Assembly (NCBI RefSeq): GCF_018599195.1
Contig: NZ_JAHFVK010000001.1
Location: 930,001-994,000 of the forward strand
Reading direction: 5' to 3'
DNA from: Croceibacterium selenioxidans
GTDB lineage: Bacteria; Pseudomonadota; Alphaproteobacteria; Sphingomonadales; Sphingomonadaceae
DNA: 64,000 bases
The translations under genes and the position numbers were made by a program. The stretch's first letter is position 1. Each line of letters begins with the position of its first letter. Shown here piece after piece: positions 17,073 to 24,013 of the stretch. The notes under the pieces were generated by a model. It searched no databases and was not told where the DNA came from. It worked only from the letters and a program-made list of their open reading frames with translations.

Positions 17073-17533
17073 TCGTGTTCGACCTCACATGCGACGGCGG
17101 CCATCGTTTCGAAGGCTGGTTTGGATCGTCCGAAGATTTTTCCGGCCAGACGGCCCGCGGCCTCGTCACGTGCCCGCAATGTGGATCCGCCGCTGTCGAG
17201 AAGGCACCAATGGCACCCGCAGTGCCGAAAAAAGGCAACCAGCAGGCGGCTGAGCAGAACGGAGCGAAGAAGGTGCTGACACACGGCCCGCTTCCTGCGG
17301 AAGTCACCGAAGCGCTGGGCAAGCTTGCCGAGGCCCAGGCCCAGGCGCTCGCCAGTTCGCGCTGGGTTGGCGATGGCTTTGCGGAACACTCACGCGCCAT
17401 GCATTATGGTGAGCGCGATGCGGAGGCCATTCACGGCCGTGCCTCTGCGGAAGAGGCGAGGGCGCTGATCGACGAAGGGATTCCGGTAGCGCCGCTGCCC
17501 TTCCCGGTTGCTCCGCCCGAAGAACTGAACTGA
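17069..17533 (+). CDS. DUF1178 family protein with zinc-ribbon-like N-terminus
   Basis: A 154-aa DUF1178 protein. The N-terminus 'MIVFDLTCDGGHRFEGWFGS' and 'LVTCPQCGSAAVEKAPMAP' gives a C...H...CxxC pattern that could bind zinc; the middle is alanine/glutamine-rich, and the C-terminus carries the conserved 'SRWVGDGFAEHSRAMHYGE' and 'RALIDEGIPVAPLPFP'. Function is unknown. It overlaps the nitrilase-family gene by 4 bases and is commonly found after it in related bacteria, so translational coupling is likely. Confidence 0.9.
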   Translation: MIVFDLTCDGGHRFEGWFGSSEDFSGQTARGLVTCPQCGSAAVEKAPMAPAVPKKGNQQAAEQNGAKKVLTHGPLPAEVTEALGKLAEAQAQALASSRWVGDGFAEHSRAMHYGERDAEAIHGRASAEEARALIDEGIPVAPLPFPVAPPEELN

Positions 17534-17582
17534 TTTCTGGACATTGCCATGCCACGCCTGGCCACCTAAACGGTCTCCGCGT

Positions 17583-17659
17583 GCGCCCGTAGCTCAGCAG
17601 GATAGAGCATCAGATTCCTAATCTGGGGGCCACAGGTTCGAATCCTGTCGGGCGCACCA
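17583..17659 (+). tRNA. tRNA-Arg (anticodon CCT)
   Basis: The 77-nt cloverleaf is clear: acceptor stem GCGCCCG (17583-17589) with CGGGCGC (17649-17655), anticodon stem TCAGA/TCTGG with loop TTCCTAA and anticodon CCT at 17617-17619, T-loop GGTTCGAATCC, and an encoded CCA (17657-17659). It reads AGG. It marks the border between core genes on the left and the accessory array on the right. Confidence 0.95.
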
Positions 17660-17702
17660 TTTTTCAAGCATTTAAACCGGCCTTGTACTCAAGAAAATTC
17701 TT

Positions 17703-17722
17703 GGGGTAACGCCGGGGTAACG
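17703..17722 (+). repeat. Short direct repeat just downstream of tRNA-Arg
   Basis: GGGGTAACG occurs at 17703-17711 and again at 17714-17722. It sits 43 bases from the tRNA 3' end. No integrase gene is present. It may be the scar of an integrated element, but no second copy of the tRNA 3' end was seen in the window. Confidence 0.35.
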
Positions 17723-17775
17723 CTGATGCAGCGTAAGTGGGCGTTCCTTCCACGCTCGGTGCGGGCGCCGCCTAG

Positions 17776-17839
17776 AATGTCGGCTTTTGGGAGTTGAGCG
17801 ATTTGCCGGGAATGACTGCGAAGGGTGGAAAGCGGACAC
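17776..17839. repeat. Intergenic palindromic element, copy A (short)
   Basis: It begins AATGTCGGCTTTTGGG and ends GGGTGGAAAGCGGACACT. The ends are near inverted copies of each other. At about 64 bp it is shorter than copies B-D. It lies between tRNA-Arg and the barstar-like gene. Confidence 0.6.
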
Positions 17840-17864
17840 TCCTTCGCCCCGGCCCTTTCCGACG

Positions 17865-18149
17865 TTAAAGCAGCCGCAACCTCTCTGGAAACTCCCGCAC
17901 GGCGTCCGCTAGAATTTCTCGATATATCTCTCGGTCCCGTGCGGTGAGGCCGGACAGGTCCTCGTTCAATATCTCGATGAGAATGTCGCTGGTCTCCAGC
18001 CTGCCCAGAAGCATATCGTTGAATGCATCCCAGCCATTGAACGAGCTATATCCCAAGTATGCCGTGTCAGTGATGCGGCTGAAAAGATCGTCCCTTGTCC
18101 TCACAGACGAGTCAATCGTGACGACGTAACGTTCCTTCGGGATGGCCAT
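17865..18149 (-). CDS. Barstar-like small protein
   Basis: A 94-aa protein, start at 18149 (MAIPKERYVVTIDSS). 'VVTIDSSVRTRDDLFSRITD', 'GYSSFNGWDAFNDMLLGRLE' and 'ILIEILNEDLSGLTARDREIYREILADAVRE' follow the order of barstar-family RNase inhibitors: a beta strand with 'D', a helix, then 'G...W.AF.D.L' and strand-helix. Barstars neutralise secreted or polymorphic-toxin RNases. No RNase gene is adjacent, so it would be an orphan immunity gene; the family assignment is by eye. It lies between two copies of the palindromic element. Confidence 0.6.
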   Translation of the reverse strand: MAIPKERYVVTIDSSVRTRDDLFSRITDTAYLGYSSFNGWDAFNDMLLGRLETSDILIEILNEDLSGLTARDREIYREILADAVREFPERLRLL

Positions 18150-18172
18150 TGCCCGTTTTGACGCGCCCGATG

Positions 18173-18273
18173 AATGTCTGCAATGGGTCGTTTGGAGACG
18201 GTCCGCTTTGGAGTGGGTGCCGGATTGCACTTTTGCCGGTCGGGATGACTTACATGGGTGGAAAGCGTACATT
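18173..18273. repeat. Intergenic palindromic element, copy B
   Basis: It starts AATGTCTGCAATGGGTCG and ends GGGTGGAAAGCGTACATT; 101 bp with inverted-repeat termini. It lies directly upstream of the barstar-like gene and about 20 bp beyond the end of the next gene. Confidence 0.7.
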
Positions 18274-18290
18274 GGACCACGCTTAAACAC

Positions 18291-18545
18291 CTAGAGCCAT
18301 TCGCACGGACAGGTAGAGAACCACGCGATCAACCCTGCATACGTGGCGATGCACGCCCAATACCAAACTGGATCACCGTCCCGAGAATAGGAACCCAGCT
18401 TTACCCGGACGACGCCATTCCGAAGCCCATCAAAGATGAACCACGCGCAGACGGCGGGAACGAGGCACCAGATTGCGATGGCTAAGCTGCCGACGATTAT
18501 ATCAAACACATTCAGCAATGTGCGCCACCAAGGAAGCGGCCGCAA
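18291..18545 (-). CDS. Small membrane protein, hypothetical
   Basis: An 84-aa frame with two hydrophobic stretches ('VFDIIVGSLAIAIWCLVPAVCAWFIF' region and 'WACIATYAGLIAWF') separated by a polar loop. No family recognised. The only available start is a TTG at 18545 inside element copy C, so the annotated N-terminus is uncertain and the coding sequence may have lost its original start when the repeat inserted. Confidence 0.5.
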   Translation of the reverse strand: MRPLPWWRTLLNVFDIIVGSLAIAIWCLVPAVCAWFIFDGLRNGVVRVKLGSYSRDGDPVWYWACIATYAGLIAWFSTCPCEWL

Positions 18546-18634
18546 TGGGTCGCTAGCCGACTGTCCGCAAACGGATCAGCGATTTGCAGGCATTGGCCGC
18601 GCTGAACGGCTAAGACGGGTGGAAAGCGGACGTC
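18534..18634. repeat. Intergenic palindromic element, copy C
   Basis: AAGCGGCCGCAATGGGTCG at the left, 'CTGTCCGCAAACGGATCAG' inside, GGGTGGAAAGCGGACGT at the right. The inner part is nearly identical to copy D (19135-19234). The left terminus is degenerate. Confidence 0.65.
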
Positions 18635-18639
18635 GATCT

Positions 18640-19110
18640 CTAGCTGTGTGCCAGCGACCGAAGGCGTGAAAGGTAGCCCGAGGTTACTTCGCTCCAAGGT
18701 CTCGTTTGGCCGCAAGTATGTCGGACGTACATCGCACCACGGGCGGCGGTCCCCCTCGCCGCCGACGGTCGGTAGTAGGTGAAGAAGAGAAGGTATTCTT
18801 CACCAAGATCCACTCCGTATCTACCGCTGCTCACCTCCTCAAAGAGGTTGATAGTCGGCCCAGGCTTCCCTTTGAAGATTTCAACCACCTTCACGCGGTG
18901 GAGTGTGACTGGAGAATAGTCCCCCCACTGTGCGCGAAACGCTGGACTGGGTTCGTCGTCCGCGACCCGCATTTCAGCGACGACGCGAGCGCGCACAACG
19001 ACGTCAGCTTGGGAATAATCTTGTTCCATGGTTGCAGAAGAGCACACCGCCAAGGCTGGCTGTCCGACGGAGCAAAGGCCAAAAGCCAATAGGATCGCGG
19101 TTCGTCGCAC
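18640..19110 (-). CDS. Secreted protein, NTR/TIMP-like pattern, function unknown
   Basis: A 156-aa protein read from a GTG at 19110. It has a signal peptide ('RRTAILLAFGLCSVGQPALA', cleavage likely before VCSS). The mature part, 'YSQADVVVRARVVAEMRV', 'VTLHRVKVVEIFKGKPGPTINLFEEVSSGRYGVDLGEEYLLFF' (spread over about 45 residues), resembles the 'AD.V..G.V......FKG......GE.YL.F' pattern of bacterial TIMP/NTR-like exported domains. That likeness is tentative. The frame also stays open upstream through element copy D, which I exclude. A few cysteines could form disulfides. Confidence 0.6.
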   Translation of the reverse strand: MRRTAILLAFGLCSVGQPALAVCSSATMEQDYSQADVVVRARVVAEMRVADDEPSPAFRAQWGDYSPVTLHRVKVVEIFKGKPGPTINLFEEVSSGRYGVDLGEEYLLFFTYYRPSAARGTAARGAMYVRHTCGQTRPWSEVTSGYLSRLRSLAHS

Positions 19111-19134
19111 GATCTGATTTTGTCTCGAACCGCC

Positions 19135-19234
19135 AATGTCCGCAATGGGTCGCGAGCCGCCTGTCCGCAAACGGATGATCCGATTTTCAGCGCTCAAGCA
19201 CTCTGAACGGCGATGTCGGGGGTTGGCGGACATT
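19135..19234. repeat. Intergenic palindromic element, copy D (most complete)
   Basis: It starts AATGTCCGCAATGGGTCG and ends GGGGGTTGGCGGACATT, so the outer nine bases AATGTCCGC and GCGGACATT are a perfect inverted repeat. Length 100 bp. It lies between the secreted protein gene and the next minus-strand gene. Confidence 0.75.
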
Positions 19235-19242
19235 AGCCGCAG

Positions 19243-19563
19243 CTATAATTGGCAGGCGAACTGAGCTGGAATTAGAGCCCGCCCCTGTCTCATCAATCTA
19301 ATTGGCCTACCAATTGCACACCCACGCACGGCAAGCGGCGTAGCTAATATCCGATACTCGCGCCCGTTAGAGGTACGAACAAACACCAGCGGACGATCAC
19401 CAGTCTCCGTCGCGTAAGTGCCAAAGCGGGTTACGATCCCCGTCTCAATCGTTGTTGGACCGCTTCTGACGTAAAATACTAAGAGGGCGAGAATCCCGAA
19501 CAGGGCGATCAACAACACCGGCATTGACCATGTCGAACCACGAAGAAGTGAAGCGCCCGCCAC
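19243..19563 (-). CDS. Membrane-anchored hypothetical protein
   Basis: A 106-aa protein with one N-terminal membrane helix (residues about 13-32, 'MPVLLIALFGILALLVFYV') and a small, probably beta-rich outer domain ('IETGIVTRFGTYATETGDRPLVFVRT', 'REYRILATPLAVRGCAIGRPIRLMR' over about 75 residues). The order 'G.V..FG.Y....GDRP...V...G....I' hints at an OB-like fold, but no family is recognised. It lies between element copies D and E, in the same orientation as the other array genes. Confidence 0.6.
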   Translation of the reverse strand: MAGASLLRGSTWSMPVLLIALFGILALLVFYVRSGPTTIETGIVTRFGTYATETGDRPLVFVRTSNGREYRILATPLAVRGCAIGRPIRLMRQGRALIPAQFACQL

Positions 19564-19586
19564 CTTGACATCATACCATACTCAGG

Positions 19587-19659
19587 AATGTCCGCTATGG
19601 GTCGTTTGCAGACGATCCGCTGACGGCCAATGTGGACTAAGTCACGACCGGGCGTCATT
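19587..19659. repeat. Intergenic palindromic element, copy E (degenerate right end)
   Basis: It begins AATGTCCGCTATGGGTCGTT, with the left terminus intact. The right end is eroded (GACCGGGCGTCATT). It is the last copy on the right side of the array. Confidence 0.55.
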
Positions 19660-19705
19660 GCCCTATGCCCTTCAAGAATTCCGACTTCTCAAATCTCTCG
19701 CCTCG

Positions 19706-19965
19706 ATGAGCGAGCAGTATCTGGGAACCGGCAACGCCGACTATCCTGACCACCAATTCATAAATGCTGGGGAAGATGTGGCCGAAGCCTCGCGGCCTAC
19801 GGCCTAGTCGAGCGGACTGGCCGAGGCGGGGAGTGGACCTGTGAAGGCAAGGTGTTGCTCAACTCAACCATCGGAAACGGTTATGTCCCCCAGGTTCAGG
19901 TTGGCGATGAACGGATGCAGTTGAGGTTTGGCAGACTATCTAAGGCGAAAGCAATCGCAATGTGG
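19706..19965 (+). pseudogene. Frameshifted remnant of a small gene
   Basis: The frame from 19706 reads MSEQYLGTGNADYPDHQF, then INAGEDVAEA, and stops shortly after. Shifting by one base near 19790 continues it smoothly as LAAYGLVERTGRGGEWTCEG, KVLLNSTIGNG. The joined product looks like one protein with a single missing base. Its 3' end runs into the convergent giant gene and no stop of its own is evident. It could also be a chance frame. Confidence 0.35.
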
Positions 19966-19968
19966 CTA

Positions 19969-22900
19969 TCAGATCGGCACGTCACCGAACTGACCCCATT
20001 TTACCGCGCGCCCTGCCGGATTGGCGCCATCGAAAATCCACCAGGTGCCGGTACTCGGCCGCCACACCGCGAAGTCAGTCTTCCCATCGCCATCGTAGTC
20101 ACCGGGCACCGGGACGTCGCCGGCCTGGCCCCACTGTTGACTGCGGGTGGCGCCAGTCTGACTATCCATGATCCACCAAGTTCCGGTGCTCGGACGCCAA
20201 ACCGCGAAATCGATCCTGCCGTCGCCGATGTAATCGCCTGGTACGGGGATATCGTCAGCCTGGCCCCACTGTTGACTGCGCGTAGCGCCGGTCTGGCTAT
20301 CGATTATCCACCAGGTACCGGTGCTGGGCCGCCACACGGCAAGGTCTGTCTTGCCATCGCCGTCGTAGTCACGAGGCACAGGTATATCTCCGGCCTGGCC
20401 CCACTGCTGGGTGCGGGTGGTGCTGGTCCGGCTATCGATGATCCACCAGGTGCCGGTACTCGGCCGCCACACCGCGAAGTCCGTTTTGCCATCGCCGTCG
20501 TAGTCGCCCGGCACGGGTACATCGGTGGCCTCACCCCACTGTTGATTTCGCAAAGCCGGAGGCGCGGCAATTGTCGCGATGCCGATGGTGCCCGTGCTTC
20601 TTGCGGGGAACCGGCCTCGTCCCGGTCGCAAGCGGCCGGCTCCGAACGTAGGCCTCGTTGGAGCGGTGGGTGCGCTGGGCGCCACGATCCACATGCCGGT
20701 GCGTGGCCGCCACACCGCCAGATCGATCTTGCCGTCGCCATCATAGTCGCCTGGCACGGGAATATCGCCCGCTTCTCCCAGGACTTCCGAGCGCTCGCCA
20801 TCCCCTGCGGCGTTGAGGATTACCCAATTGCCCGTACCTGGACGCCAAATGGCAAGATTGGTTCTGCCGTCACCGTCAAAGTCGGCTGTGGGCACCATCG
20901 TTGGTGGTTCGGACAGGCCGCAACGGCGAGTGAAGTTGCTGTCGAAGGTCTTCAACAGGCCGCCGCGTGTCAGCTCCCAGCGAACCCTGCGCCATGTGTC
21001 CAGGCGGCGGTATTTGAGTGCGACATCCTGGGCGTTGAGTTCGGAGTTCATACCCCAATGCTGCACGCCACCCCGCCGTCTCCCCGCCTGCTCGATCAAG
21101 GAAAGCAGCGCGGGAGTATCGGCCCAGCCGATACCGGGGAGCTCGGGTCTGCGGTAAGCAGCAGCAAACTCGACCGAGCAACTGAGATCGGCTTCGTGCT
21201 GCGGTGACAGATAAGCTTGGGAGCGCCCCTGAAACCGCAACGATATCCAACCAAGGTAAGACCACGGCTGCGGCGTGCTGTCGTAATAGGCAGCCCGAAT
21301 GATCTCGAGCGCGTCGTCGACAAAGTCGAGGTAGGCCGTGCTGCTTGCGTCAAAGATGACTTCGAGACCTATACCTCTCACACCGCCAGGATCGGATCCA
21401 CCGGCATGTGAAGAGGCGAGGCCGCGCCAGGTGCCGGGGGCCTGCTGCTTCTCCGTGATGTCGATAATGAACTCATCGACCGTCCTTCGGTCAGCGCGCC
21501 AGGTGGAGAATATCGCCGGAGTCAGATCTCTCACCACCCAGGCCATGTCCGCCCCGGCGGGTTTAGGGACGGTTGCAATGTCACGTCGTCTGGTCGTCAG
21601 AAAACAATCGCGCTCGCCACCTGCAGACGGGTAGGGCGTAATGACAATCTGCACCCCTTGGCGATTGGTTCTCAGTGGGTTGGTCGCATCGTTCGCCAAC
21701 AGTCGTGGCCGCATGGCCGCCCAGTCGAACTGCTCGCGCGTCTCCACCCAATCGTATTGGTCGTCGAGCTCGATGACGAGGGAGTAGATGATCCCGAGGC
21801 TGCCTACAGATACCAGGACCGAATAGAACCAGTCGTCATCATAGTGGATGTCTTCGTCCCGCATGCCGAGCGCTGCGCGAAGGGCGGTTCGATCGGTGAT
21901 GGTCCTGTTAGCGGGCTCGATCCAATGCTGGCTGCCGCCAGGCCCCACAAGGTGAATTGCGCGAACCATGTCTGGCACGGGCCCAAGCGTCGGATCCATG
22001 CCGTGTACGCTCGTAGAAATCGCTCCGGCCAGCGACTGACCCGTAGATCCGCCAAGGGTCTTGGGCTCCCAACCGAGGTCTCTGAGTTCCGCCACCAGCT
22101 TGTCGAGCTTGATGCCTGCTTCGACATGCAGCAGGCGCATACCGGCGCCGGCTGGATTGAGGCTTGTCGCGAGCACGTCCGTCAGCACGCCACCGAGGCG
22201 GTCCGTTTCCACGACATAGCCTGAACTCATCGCAACGTCTGAGCTCGACCAACTCGTGCCTACCGCGCGAACGCCGACGTTTTGCTGCTCAGCGCGCCTG
22301 ACGATGTCGACCAGTTCCGCCAGCGTATCGGGTCTCACGACGCCTGGAGGTGCTTGCTTTTCGAAAGTCGTCGGCCAGTTTTCCCAGCGTTGGTCCTTGC
22401 TGTTCTCGGCGCCATCTCCTCCTGGCCAGTGCATCAGGGTGTTGCCGGCGCCGGTAACGAACGCATCGAGCCGATGGTGTGCCCGGGCGACCGCGCTGAC
22501 GTCGCCCGCCGGAATGTTCTCCCCGCGAATAGCGGGCCCAAACCAATGGCTGCCATCCCACTGCCAGTGCGCCAACCCCCGGTCGCCGGCGACGGCAAAG
22601 ATGTCGAGCCGATTGGCGGCGTGAGACACGGCGCTAACGGTTCCTTGCGCCAGAATGCCGCCCAGCTCTTCGGGCGCAGAAAAAGCGCCGTTGTTGCCAT
22701 ACCAGTGCATCAGGGGGCTGTTCGGCAGTCGTGACGCCGCGAAGACGTCGACGCGGCCGGGCCCCCAGGAGACTGCGCTCACTCCCTCGGCTGAAAGGTC
22801 GCCCCCCAGGTCTTCAAGGGTCCAGGGCGTCGCACCCTGTTTGGACCAGTGCCAGAGATGGCGGTTTGACCCGGCGGCGAACACGTCCAGCCACCCTGGA

Positions 22901-23397
22901 GAGGGCGATACAGCCGCGATCCGAACCGCCGACAGGCTGGCAGTATCGGGGAGGCGCTGTGGTCCGGCCCAGATCACTCCATTCCAGTGCCACCACCAGG
23001 GCGCCCTGTCGTTGCCAACCGCCAGTACGTCAATGTCGTTGGGTGCGGCCGCCACGGCCGCCACCGGAATAGCCGGGATGCTCGTGCCACCCGGCAAGGG
23101 CGCGCCGATGGTCCACGCCGTTCCATTGCCCCTCCACCAGACCGGAAGACGTGAGCGCGCGTCCACGGCGAAGACTTCCGCACGTCCGGGACCGGAGGCA
23201 ATCGCACAGAGTCCCTTAGCGGGGATCGACCCGTTCGGCGGAAGCGGGAAGGGTGCCAGCATCGTCTCTCCGACGAGCGACCAGCACCACACCGTGCCTC
23301 CCGCTGCGACGGCGAATGTGTCAACTCTGTCGGGTGCGGCCGAACACGTGCTGGGCGGTCCGGCAAGGCCGCCTCCAGGGAGTGAATAGGTCTTCAT
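19969..23397 (-). CDS. Giant chimeric protein: beta-propeller, FAD-linked oxidase, FG-GAP-like repeats
   Basis: A 1142-aa protein with three modules. Residues about 10-345 are seven or so repeats of the type 'VSAVSWGPGRVDVFAASR...LMHWYGNNG', a PLL/fucolectin-like beta-propeller. Residues about 355-800 are an FAD-binding PCMH oxidase of the aldonolactone oxidase type ('RPDTLAELVDIVRRAEQQNV', 'GGSTGQSLAGAISTSVHGMD', 'HWGMNSELNAQDV'); the usual flavin-linking histidine (GSGHS) is absent ('AVGTSWSSSD'). Residues about 840-1142 hold six FG-GAP-like units ('DYDGDGKTDFAVWRPSTG') with calcium-loop aspartates. No signal peptide is seen. The start at 23397 (MKTYSLPGGG) follows a GGAAGAGAG site. It forms an operon with the NTF2-like gene 20 bases upstream. 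Confidence 0.85.
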   Translation of the reverse strand: MKTYSLPGGGLAGPPSTCSAAPDRVDTFAVAAGGTVWCWSLVGETMLAPFPLPPNGSIPAKGLCAIASGPGRAEVFAVDARSRLPVWWRGNGTAWTIGAPLPGGTSIPAIPVAAVAAAPNDIDVLAVGNDRAPWWWHWNGVIWAGPQRLPDTASLSAVRIAAVSPSPGWLDVFAAGSNRHLWHWSKQGATPWTLEDLGGDLSAEGVSAVSWGPGRVDVFAASRLPNSPLMHWYGNNGAFSAPEELGGILAQGTVSAVSHAANRLDIFAVAGDRGLAHWQWDGSHWFGPAIRGENIPAGDVSAVARAHHRLDAFVTGAGNTLMHWPGGDGAENSKDQRWENWPTTFEKQAPPGVVRPDTLAELVDIVRRAEQQNVGVRAVGTSWSSSDVAMSSGYVVETDRLGGVLTDVLATSLNPAGAGMRLLHVEAGIKLDKLVAELRDLGWEPKTLGGSTGQSLAGAISTSVHGMDPTLGPVPDMVRAIHLVGPGGSQHWIEPANRTITDRTALRAALGMRDEDIHYDDDWFYSVLVSVGSLGIIYSLVIELDDQYDWVETREQFDWAAMRPRLLANDATNPLRTNRQGVQIVITPYPSAGGERDCFLTTRRRDIATVPKPAGADMAWVVRDLTPAIFSTWRADRRTVDEFIIDITEKQQAPGTWRGLASSHAGGSDPGGVRGIGLEVIFDASSTAYLDFVDDALEIIRAAYYDSTPQPWSYLGWISLRFQGRSQAYLSPQHEADLSCSVEFAAAYRRPELPGIGWADTPALLSLIEQAGRRRGGVQHWGMNSELNAQDVALKYRRLDTWRRVRWELTRGGLLKTFDSNFTRRCGLSEPPTMVPTADFDGDGRTNLAIWRPGTGNWVILNAAGDGERSEVLGEAGDIPVPGDYDGDGKIDLAVWRPRTGMWIVAPSAPTAPTRPTFGAGRLRPGRGRFPARSTGTIGIATIAAPPALRNQQWGEATDVPVPGDYDGDGKTDFAVWRPSTGTWWIIDSRTSTTRTQQWGQAGDIPVPRDYDGDGKTDLAVWRPSTGTWWIIDSQTGATRSQQWGQADDIPVPGDYIGDGRIDFAVWRPSTGTWWIMDSQTGATRSQQWGQAGDVPVPGDYDGDGKTDFAVWRPSTGTWWIFDGANPAGRAVKWGQFGDVPI
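20030..20560 (-). repeat. Tandem 135-bp coding repeats in the C-terminal domain
   Basis: Four near-identical units, with 'CCAGGTGCCGGTACTCGG'-type anchors at 20041, 20176, 20311 and 20446, have an exact 135-bp (45-codon) period. They encode the last four FG-GAP-like units. The high DNA identity suggests recent duplication or gene conversion, and copy number may vary between strains. Confidence 0.85.
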
Positions 23398-23417
23398 GCC
23401 ACCACTCTCTTCCGGTC

Positions 23418-23765
23418 TTACATCGCTGCGTTTGCCCAACCGAGCATCTTCCACCCGGCAGGAGTGCTGATAAACAATCGCGTGTTGTGGAATCGCGGCC
23501 TTGTGCCATCGGCCCGAACCAGGGTGACGATGCAGGTCACGACGGCGCGATCGCCGTAGAGTTGAACGGACTCGATTTCGGTTTCCCGTTCTTCGCTCCG
23601 GGCAACTGCCGCGAGGTAGCCCCCTCGATCGACCACCACGCCGTTGGCCCGTCTGAATGCGAGTTGTCCAGCGACCGCACTCTCCAGAAAGACGCTATCG
23701 CCTTTCGTCTCGGCCAGGCCGATATCGGCGTTCAGCTGTATCAGCGTTGTGAGATCGTCCGCCAT
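23418..23765 (-). CDS. NTF2-like (SnoaL/DUF4440-type) protein
   Basis: A 115-aa protein with the cone-shaped NTF2-like fold pattern: N-terminal helix 'LTTLIQLNADIGLAETKGDS', 'RRANGVVVDRGGYLAAVAR', and beta strands 'IESVQLYGDRAVVTCIVTLVRADG' and 'WKMLGWANAAM' at the end. Such proteins are small ligand-binding or enzymatic domains; many partner with oxidoreductases. It lies 20 bases upstream of the chimeric FAD-linked oxidase in the same direction, so the two are probably made together, and a role on the oxidase's substrate or product is a reasonable guess. Confidence 0.78.
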   Translation of the reverse strand: MADDLTTLIQLNADIGLAETKGDSVFLESAVAGQLAFRRANGVVVDRGGYLAAVARSEERETEIESVQLYGDRAVVTCIVTLVRADGTRPRFHNTRLFISTPAGWKMLGWANAAM

Positions 23766-24013
23766 CGATCAGCAACTCCGCTCTCTAGGTGAAGAAGCAG
23801 GCCGCGAATTCTGTTGCAGGACTAATAGGGGTGCGATTCAAAACGATCGCGCACTCGAAGGTACACCATTCGCGATGAAGTTCAATTGGAACGCCTGAAT
23901 TGGAGGTCGACGACGGCTTACCTAATGAGTCGACTGTCGCGTTCCTACAAGTTGTCCGAAGGCGACATGCGTAGAACTGTGTCGGGGCCTATCGACACGT
24001 CGGAGGGCACGAC

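Noticed and set aside
17776-19660. Palindromic units read as integron attC sites
   Set aside because: No integrase gene is visible and clear RYYYAAC/GTTRRRY core pairs were not found at the unit ends. I keep the cassette idea only as a hypothesis.
20030-20560. Regular repeats looked at as a CRISPR array
   Set aside because: The 135-bp period is a multiple of three, spacers are not unique, and the repeats encode a known protein pattern.
19852-21207. Plus-strand frame of 451 codons with internal repeats
   Set aside because: It is the antisense of the FG-GAP-like repeats of the giant minus-strand gene; the repetition comes from that gene. Only its first part may belong to the frameshifted remnant.
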